Positions 6,290 to 10,944 of a stretch of DNA of 10,944 nt are shown here, piece after piece. A program made the translations under genes and the position numbers. The stretch's first letter is position 1; each line of letters opens with the position of its first letter. The stretch comes from an uncultured Collinsella sp. (lineage in GTDB: Bacteria; Actinomycetota; Coriobacteriia; Coriobacteriales; Coriobacteriaceae): NCBI GenBank assembly GCA_902494625.1, contig CABUUB010000059.1:1-10944 (forward strand). Reading direction: 5' to 3'. The notes beneath the pieces were generated by a model. That model saw only the letters and a list, made by a program, of their open reading frames with translations, searched no databases and was not told where the DNA came from.

Positions 6290-7303
6290 ATGAACGACAT
6301 TCTCGCAAGAAGAGCAAGACGAGCAACTGTGGGCATCGCCCTTTCCGCGGCACTTGTCGCGGGAATCGCCCCCGCAACGGCGATCGCGGCAGAAATCAGC
6401 TCCCCCACCGGTGCAGTTGCCTTGCAAACGGAAGATGCGGCCGCCGCAAAAGAAAGAGCGTATGCAGCCATGCAGGAAGCGCTCAAAAACCTCGAGGCCG
6501 CAAAAGACGCCGCAAGTCCCGAGAAACTTGCGGAAATCGATGATGACATTGCCGCTTTTCAAGAGATCTACGACATGGTGGTGACGGAAGCCGCCAAACG
6601 GAGGGAACCCCTTCCCGCCATGCAAGCGAACGTCGATGCAGCCCAAGCCAAATACGATGAGGCCCACAACCGGACAAGCGGCCTTCAGGCAGAATTAGAT
6701 AAGGCACTTGAAGCACTCGGCGACGAGGAGCCCAGCACAGCTATTAAGGAGCAAATAAAGCAGTTGCGCAGTGAGATCATGTCGGCAGAAAGGCGAGAAG
6801 AATCTTGTGAAGATGATCTTCACCGCTACCAACGCCGGCTCGAAAGCCAGGAAAAACAGGTTCAGTATTTCGAAAGTGAGGCAGGGGAAGCTAAAGCCCA
6901 CATCGACGAGGACATAGCCAAGCGAAATGCGCTCCTTAGCGATTTGGAAAAGGCGCAAGCGGCCTATGACGACGCCTGCAAGGCATACGAAGAGGCAAAG
7001 GCCGCGGCAGATAAGACCACCTCGCCCGAGATAACGAAACCCGCCGAGACGACAAAACCCTCCAGCTCAGCGCAACCGGCCGAGGCGACACAGCCCACCG
7101 GCTCGTCCGCGACCGGCAAAAATACCCCGCCAAGCTCCACCAAGCAGGCGAACTCGAGCAGCGGCAAGCAAGCAGATACGACCGCCGGCAAGCTCGCGAA
7201 CACGGGCGACACAGCACCGAGCGCAATCGCACTCGCAGGAATCGCCGCCGCAGGACTCGGAATAACCACCGCAGCCACACGCCGCATCAGGAACTCAAAA
7301 TAG
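6290..7303 (+). CDS. Secreted coiled-coil surface protein with LANTG sortase signal (copy 2)
   Basis: This 337-aa paralogue of the preceding gene has the same plan: signal peptide (1-34, Arg-rich start, cleavage near AIAA/E35), charged coiled-coil region (about 48-243), Ser/Thr/Pro-rich linker (244-300), LANTG (302-306), hydrophobic anchor and tail RRIRNSK. Residues 1-40 and the last 110 residues are almost identical to copy 1. The centre (about 95-215) is much more divergent but still helical, with the conserved QLRSEI block near 158-163. It keeps only two Cys (173 and 230) against three in copy 1, so any disulfide pattern differs. Two in-frame gaps (12 aa after the signal, 6 aa in the coiled coil) explain the whole length difference. 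It has its own promoter and terminator and is expected on the cell surface. The ligand is unknown; antigenic or binding variants of one surface protein is an inference. Confidence 0.9.
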   Translation: MNDILARRARRATVGIALSAALVAGIAPATAIAAEISSPTGAVALQTEDAAAAKERAYAAMQEALKNLEAAKDAASPEKLAEIDDDIAAFQEIYDMVVTEAAKRREPLPAMQANVDAAQAKYDEAHNRTSGLQAELDKALEALGDEEPSTAIKEQIKQLRSEIMSAERREESCEDDLHRYQRRLESQEKQVQYFESEAGEAKAHIDEDIAKRNALLSDLEKAQAAYDDACKAYEEAKAAADKTTSPEITKPAETTKPSSSAQPAEATQPTGSSATGKNTPPSSTKQANSSSGKQADTTAGKLANTGDTAPSAIALAGIAAAGLGITTAATRRIRNSK

Positions 7304-7348
7304 CTGCCAGCGGTTATTGTCTTCGCCAATCCACAACCCAAGAGACAA

Positions 7349-7388
7349 AAAGAGGCCCGTTTCCCCACCTAGGGAAACGGGCCTCTTT
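7349..7388 (+). terminator. Intrinsic terminator after the second LANTG gene
   Basis: AAAGAGGCCCGTTTCCC (7349-7365) pairs perfectly with 7372-7388 across a 6-nt loop. Compared with the copy at 6035-6075 an A-T pair has become C-G on both arms (7356 with 7381), so pairing is preserved. The sequence after the hairpin is also shared with copy 1. Confidence 0.9.
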
Positions 7389-7522
7389 ACTTGAAAAAAC
7401 AAATGGTAATGCCGCCGTCTCTTGAACCACGTAGCCGCCGCACTCGAGACAACGCCAACCAGCAGCATCCCATAAGGGATAGATTTAATTAGATAAATGC
7501 GCCTTTACGGGTGATTTTTGAA

Positions 7523-7629
7523 CGACGGGGCCCGGCCGGCGACGAGGTATTTGGTAGTCGAGCGATCCCGCAGGCAAAGCCGAGGACCAGCGAGACACCA
7601 AATACCTCGCCGCCGGTCGGGCCATGTCG
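7523..7629. repeat. Long imperfect palindrome of unknown type next to ffs
   Basis: Arms of 33 nt (7523-7555 and 7597-7629) match with only four non-Watson-Crick positions, including G-T pairs. The inner 27 nt (7529-7555 against 7597-7623) differ at two places. The 41-nt centre can itself form a small hairpin (GATCC...GGC-AAA-GCC...GGACC, 7564-7588). It begins about 8 bases beyond the U-tract of the SRP RNA. It has no long T-run and no visible target-site duplication. It could be a small non-coding repeat element, a structured RNA 3' region, or a protein-binding site. I do not recognise the family. Confidence 0.75.
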
Positions 7630-7636
7630 CGGCACC

Positions 7637-7650
7637 AAAAAAGCGCCCGT
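7637..7650 (-). terminator. 3' end and U-tract of the SRP RNA
   Basis: On the minus strand the GC-rich 3' arm of the SRP RNA closing stem (GGGCGCT) runs directly into six T (7642-7637). The closing stem of the RNA therefore also serves as the terminator hairpin. Confidence 0.7.
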
Positions 7651-7761
7651 GCGCTCGATGGATTCGGATGCCCGACAGAGGCTCCTTATGGCTGCTTCCT
7701 TCCGGACCTGACCAGATTCGGAACATGTCGTCATCCGAACCCATCGAACACGCTAGGCGCT
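7642..7761 (-). ncRNA. ffs: Signal recognition particle RNA, small bacterial type (4.5S)
   Basis: This RNA binds Ffh and FtsY and directs membrane and secretory proteins co-translationally. The minus strand carries the hallmark apical hairpin TCCGGAAGGAAGCAGCC with its GGAA tetraloop, preceded by GGTCAGG (7690-7713). Flanking arms CGATGGGTTCGGATG (7731-7745) and CATCCGAATCCATCG (7656-7670) pair over 15 positions with one G-U. The stem then continues outward, with wobbles and a bulge, to AGCGCC / GGCGCT at the ends (7761 and 7642). The length of about 120 nt fits the Alu-less bacterial form. Ends are inferred: the 5' end from the promoter, the 3' end from the U-tract. Neighbours are surface-protein genes with no functional link required. 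Confidence 0.95.
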
Positions 7762-7767
7762 CGGTAT

Positions 7768-7796
7768 ATCTTACCTGCTCCCGTCCAGCAGGGCAA
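7768..7796 (-). promoter_or_regulatory. Promoter of the SRP RNA gene
   Basis: On the minus strand TTGCCC (7791-7796) and TAAGAT (7768-7773) are separated by exactly 17 nt. Seven bases after the -10 lies the first base of the closing stem (7761), the expected transcription start. The -35 touches the terminator hairpin of the upstream surface-protein gene. Confidence 0.65.
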
Positions 7797-7830
7797 GTGG
7801 GGCGAACCCATCGGATGGATTCGCCCCACT
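7796..7830 (-). terminator. Hairpin terminator of the large surface-protein gene
   Basis: Two 17-nt arms (7796-7812 and 7814-7830, AGTGGGGCGAA... / ...TTCGCCCCACT) pair with a single G-T, around one central base, 11 nt after the stop codon at 7842. A T-run is missing on the 3' side, so this may be an inefficient or RNA-stabilising hairpin rather than a classical terminator. Confidence 0.6.
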
Positions 7831-7841
7831 CGTCCATATCG

Positions 7842-10800
7842 CTAGCGGCGCCTACGGTACAGGACCGCGCCGCCCGCTGCGGTCAGCGCGCCGATGCCGG
7901 CCATGGCCGCGAGCGCCTCGACCGGCAGGCTGCGGTCGCCGGTGTCGGGCATACCGCCCTTGGAGCCGTCACCGGAGCTGCCGCCGGAGCCGTTATCTGA
8001 ACCGCCGTCCGAGCCGCCGCCCGGCGTGCCGGGGTTCTCGGGGGTGCCGGGGGTCCCGGGATTCTCGGCGTAGCTGTTGGTGAAGACCGGCGGCACGTTG
8101 GCGTCGCCCTCGTAAGAGACCTTCGCCGACAGGTAGCCCGTCTTGGTGCCGTCTGCCGCCTCGTCGCCCACCGTGACGACGATCTTGTGCACCGCCTTGT
8201 CGTAGGTCACGTGCGCCTGGCCGTCGTCGACCTCGCTCACCGTGAAGGTGTAGGTGCCGGCCTGCTTGAAGGTCAGCGCATCGAACGTGACGCTGCCGTC
8301 CGCGGCATTCTTGGCGGTCGACATGACCTTGCCGTCCCGGCTCTTGAGCTCAAAGCTAAACTGGCCCGCCTTGAGCTCGGCGCCCTTGAGCACCTTGGCG
8401 GCGCCCAGCTTGAGGGTGACGGGCGCGGCCTCGTAGCCGTTGGTGAACGTCACCGAGTCGTCGCCCGTGGGATTGCCCTCGGCATCCGCCAGCTCGTGCT
8501 TGACGGCGAGCGTGCCGTTTTTGGCATCGGTGACCGTCGTGCGCACGCGGTACGTCGCCCTGTCGTACGTCACGCCGCCCGCCGTGCCGGCGACCTCGCG
8601 CAGCTCATAGCTGTGCGTGCCGGGCGCGGTGTAGGTGACGGGGCTGAGAGCGACCGTGCCGTCGGCGGCGTTCCTGCCCGTTGCCGCGACGCTCTCACTG
8701 CCGTCGGCGGCAATCTCGACCAGCTGGAACTCGAACTCGCCCTCGACCAGGTCACGGCCCTTAAGCTTCTTGCTCACCGCGATCCGGTCGGTGACGGAGC
8801 TCGGCGTCGGGTTCACGACGTAGGTGTTGGTGAACTCGAACGCGCCCTTGCCCTCGGGCGTGCCCTCTGCGGGCAGGACCTCCGCGGCGAGCGTACCCGC
8901 GTTGGTGTCCTCGACCACCTTGACCGTGAAGGTCCTTGTCGCCGTCGCGTCGTTGACCACGCCGTCGACCGAACCGGACTCGCTCACCCGGTAGGCGAAC
9001 GTCTTGGTGCGCAGACCGTCGCGGTCGATCTCGACGTCATCGAGGTCGCTCGGCTGCTTAAACGTGACGTGGCCCAGCTCGACGTTGCCGGCGGCGTCGT
9101 TGGTCGCCTCGGTTACCGTCTTGCCGGAGGCGTCGACCGGCGCGGGCGCGCCGTTCAGCGGCTCGATCTTAAAGGTGTACTTGCCCGCGATGTCTCCCTG
9201 CGTGAGGCCGAGTCCGGCCTGGCCGAGCGCCAGCGTCTTGGTGCCCGCGAGGTCAACTGTCGCCTCGTTGGTGCCGTAGCCGTTCACGAACGACAGCGTG
9301 TCGCCAGAGCCCTCGGGGTAGACCACGCTAACGTCCAGCCCGCCCTTGCCGTCATCTGCCACCTTGACCGTGATATCGAAGCTCGAGGCGGTCACCGTCA
9401 CGCCCGCGGGCAGCCGGTCCGTGCCGTCCTCGGATACGGTATAGGGAATGGCCCAGGAGCCGTCGGCGGCCCTGGTGGCGATGCCGTCCGCCACCATCCG
9501 CTCGAGAGCGTCGGTGGTGTAGGCAATGGGTGAGAACGCAAGCCCCGCGGCCTCGCCGTCGCCGGAGGCCTGGTTGGTCGCAGTCGCGACCACGTTACCC
9601 TGGGCATCGCGGACGGAGAACGAGAACTCGCCTGCCGCCGCGGCGCGGCCCGTCAGCGTCTTGGTGGCATTAATTGCCACGTTGCCCTCGTCGCCGAGCG
9701 TTCCGGTGGCCTCGTAGGAGTTCTCGAACGCGACCGTCACGGGCGCGGGCGCCGCCGTGGCGTCATCTGCCGTGGAGACCTCGCTGCGGGTGACCTCGAC
9801 ACCGTCCTTGGCAACTGTGGTCGTGACCGTGAGCTTGCCCGTCGCGGCATCGTAGGCGGGCGCGATGGTCACCGTGCGCGGCGCGATGTCGTTGGTGTAG
9901 CCCTCGCCGCCGAGTTTGGTCTCGGTGACGGTGAAGCCGTAGATCTTGCCCGCATCGGCGTCGGTAAACTTCACGTCGCTCTCCGCGGCACCGCCGACGA
10001 GGTCGCCCAGGTCGGCCTCTCCGTCATCGGCAGCGGCCACGGCGTAGGCGTCCTTGCCGGTCTTGAGGCCGAGCTTGGCGGCCGTCTCGGCGTCCGCGGT
10101 CACGGTGAAAGCGAACTGCCCCGCCTCCATGGCGCGGCCGGAGAGCGTCTTGGACAGGCGCACGCCCGCGCGGGCCGAATAGTCGAGCTCGGTCGTGTAG
10201 GTGTTGACGAAGTCGCCGCCGCTCACCTGCGCGATCGCGGGCGTCGTGGCCGTGAGGTTGCCGGAGCCGTCGTCGGTCACGGTCACCGTCATCGTGGCGG
10301 CGTGGCCGTCGTAGTCCACACCGGCGATGGCAGAACCGTCATCGGGCCTGACCTCGCGCACCTCGTAGGTGAAGGTCTTGGCGCGCACGCGCTTGCCGCC
10401 GACCTCGGCGAACCCGGCGTCCTTGATGTCATCGAGCGTGTAGCGGATGGAGCCGAAGTCGAAGGCGACCCTATCGCCCGCCTTGGTGCCGGCGGCGGCC
10501 GTCACGCTAACGGTCTTGGAGCCGTCGGCAGACCCCTCGGGCATGGGGGTGCCGCCCTCGCCCGCGAGCGCGAACTGGAAGCTGTCGCCCTCCGCCCAGT
10601 CGCGACCCTCGAGCGTCTTGGTGAAGAGCCCCGCGGTGGAGACGTCTCTGCCCTCGGTGGCCGTTCCGTACGTGTTGGTGAACGCGACGGTCGCGCCGTC
10701 CTCGGTCACGGCGCCTTCGGCCTTGGAGCCGTCAGCCCCGTTGACCGCGGTCGTGTAGCCCTCGGCGGCGTCCTCGGTCACGGTGTAGCGCGCGCCCACG

Positions 10801-10944
10801 GGCAGGCCGGCGATGGTCTTCTCCTCGCCGTCCTTAAGCGTGAAGGTCATCTTGCCGTCCGTGAGCGTCACGGCGTGCTCGCCCTTGCCGAAGGTGCCGG
10901 AGACGGGCTCGCCGTCCCCGTCGGTCAGCGTGACCGCAAAGCCG
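7842..10944 (-). CDS. Large multidomain pilin-like surface protein, 5' end outside window
   Basis: The frame is open to the window edge, giving 1033 visible residues (numbered from the first full codon); the start is missing. It encodes a wall-anchored stalk or adhesin. The visible part begins with the end of one domain (to about 92), followed by six beta-rich domains of the Spy0128/FctA pilin isopeptide type. Each has an N-terminal Lys in a K-x-L motif, a Glu in Y-x-V-x-E and an Asn in F-x-N-x-Y, the residues that form intramolecular Lys-Asn bonds in this family. A Pro-rich then Gly/Ser/Asp-rich linker (about 960-996) leads to MPDTG (998-1002), a hydrophobic segment and the tail RRRR. MPDTG is a variant of LPxTG and differs from the LANTG of the two neighbouring proteins. 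The gene is GC-richer than the LANTG genes. No sortase or second pilin is in view, so pilus subunit versus monomeric adhesin stays open. The binding domain, if any, would be in the missing N-terminus. Confidence 0.93.
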   Translation of the reverse strand, partial: GFAVTLTDGDGEPVSGTFGKGEHAVTLTDGKMTFTLKDGEEKTIAGLPVGARYTVTEDAAEGYTTAVNGADGSKAEGAVTEDGATVAFTNTYGTATEGRDVSTAGLFTKTLEGRDWAEGDSFQFALAGEGGTPMPEGSADGSKTVSVTAAAGTKAGDRVAFDFGSIRYTLDDIKDAGFAEVGGKRVRAKTFTYEVREVRPDDGSAIAGVDYDGHAATMTVTVTDDGSGNLTATTPAIAQVSGGDFVNTYTTELDYSARAGVRLSKTLSGRAMEAGQFAFTVTADAETAAKLGLKTGKDAYAVAAADDGEADLGDLVGGAAESDVKFTDADAGKIYGFTVTETKLGGEGYTNDIAPRTVTIAPAYDAATGKLTVTTTVAKDGVEVTRSEVSTADDATAAPAPVTVAFENSYEATGTLGDEGNVAINATKTLTGRAAAAGEFSFSVRDAQGNVVATATNQASGDGEAAGLAFSPIAYTTDALERMVADGIATRAADGSWAIPYTVSEDGTDRLPAGVTVTASSFDITVKVADDGKGGLDVSVVYPEGSGDTLSFVNGYGTNEATVDLAGTKTLALGQAGLGLTQGDIAGKYTFKIEPLNGAPAPVDASGKTVTEATNDAAGNVELGHVTFKQPSDLDDVEIDRDGLRTKTFAYRVSESGSVDGVVNDATATRTFTVKVVEDTNAGTLAAEVLPAEGTPEGKGAFEFTNTYVVNPTPSSVTDRIAVSKKLKGRDLVEGEFEFQLVEIAADGSESVAATGRNAADGTVALSPVTYTAPGTHSYELREVAGTAGGVTYDRATYRVRTTVTDAKNGTLAVKHELADAEGNPTGDDSVTFTNGYEAAPVTLKLGAAKVLKGAELKAGQFSFELKSRDGKVMSTAKNAADGSVTFDALTFKQAGTYTFTVSEVDDGQAHVTYDKAVHKIVVTVGDEAADGTKTGYLSAKVSYEGDANVPPVFTNSYAENPGTPGTPENPGTPGGGSDGGSDNGSGGSSGDGSKGGMPDTGDRSLPVEALAAMAGIGALTAAGGAVLYRRRR
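8067..10640 (-). repeat. Six tandem isopeptide (Spy0128-like) domain repeats
   Basis: Approximate domains in protein order, with putative Lys, Glu and Asn (visible residue numbering): 1, 10640-10194, K109/E197/N247; 2, 10181-9711, K265/E341/N408; 3, 9686-9273, K428/E505/N554; 4, 9266-8817, K569/E655/N706; 5, 8798-8433, K725/E783/N835; 6, 8426-8067, K850/E904/N956. The triad looks intact in all six, while the rest of the domains and their lengths (about 120-157 residues) vary strongly. They are old, diverged repeats rather than recent copies. Domain 2 is the most atypical, with an insertion before the Glu strand. Confidence 0.8.

Larger units (their letters stand above)
6160..7472 (+). repeat. 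Tandem duplication, copy 2 (promoter-gene-terminator cassette)
   Basis: This is the second head-to-tail copy of the unit at 4802-6159, about 1.31 kb, from the motif taagggatagatttaat (6160) to the next occurrence of that motif (7473-7489). Start codons of the two genes are 1367 bp apart. The copy is shorter mainly through two in-frame deletions (36 and 18 bp) relative to copy 1. Divergence concentrates in the middle of the gene and in the spacers. Confidence 0.8.

Noticed and set aside
4802..7490. Duplicated unit as an insertion sequence or CRISPR-like array
   Set aside because: No transposase, no terminal inverted repeats and only two long units. It is a tandem gene duplication.
7489..7734. 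Small minus-strand frames over the ffs region
   Set aside because: They run through the SRP RNA and the palindrome, so they are chance frames in structured non-coding DNA.
8187..9533. A 448-codon plus-strand frame opposite the large surface-protein gene
   Set aside because: Low-complexity Arg/Val/Gly-rich translation opposite a well-defined repeat protein; no ribosome binding site evidence was found.

Overview
The window looks like a chromosomal segment of a high-GC Gram-positive gut actinobacterium, most probably a Coriobacteriia member such as Collinsella. The pointers are GC-rich genes, LAxTG/xPxTG-type sortase signals with Arg/Lys-rich tails, a short bacterial-type SRP RNA, and a paired ABC exporter in a typical arrangement. 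The genus is an inference from style and cannot be proven without a database search.

Left part (1-4800, minus strand). An apparently gene-free edge (1-248) precedes a flavodoxin-like gene (318-869) with its own candidate promoter and a clear intrinsic terminator. Upstream of it on the same strand is a two-gene operon encoding a heterodimeric ABC exporter. The first gene (2857-4713) has a degenerate ATPase half (Asp for the Walker B Glu, Gln for the switch His). The second (997-2856) has a catalytically complete half but a deviant signature motif. Stop and start codons abut, and the second gene's Shine-Dalgarno lies in the last codons of the first. An inverted repeat lies in the leader.

Middle (4802-7490, plus strand). 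A roughly 1.3-kb cassette is tandemly duplicated. Each copy has an extended -10 promoter, a nearly identical 50-nt leader, a gene for a secreted coiled-coil protein ending in LANTG plus an anchor, and a strong 17-bp terminator hairpin. Ends of the two proteins are nearly identical while the coiled-coil centres have diverged. One terminator base pair differs by a compensatory double change.

Right part (7500-10944, minus strand). A 107-bp near-palindrome of unknown nature lies next to the SRP RNA gene (ffs, about 7642-7761), which has a good promoter and ends in a U-tract. Upstream is the 3' part of a large surface protein: six complete Spy0128/FctA-like isopeptide domains plus a partial one, a Gly/Ser/Pro linker and an MPDTG cell-wall anchor. 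Its 5' end is outside the window.

Together the region encodes cell-envelope functions: one export pump and three sortase-type surface proteins of two anchoring-motif types. No sortase gene is visible. The most unusual items are the duplicated LANTG cassette and the large palindrome beside ffs.
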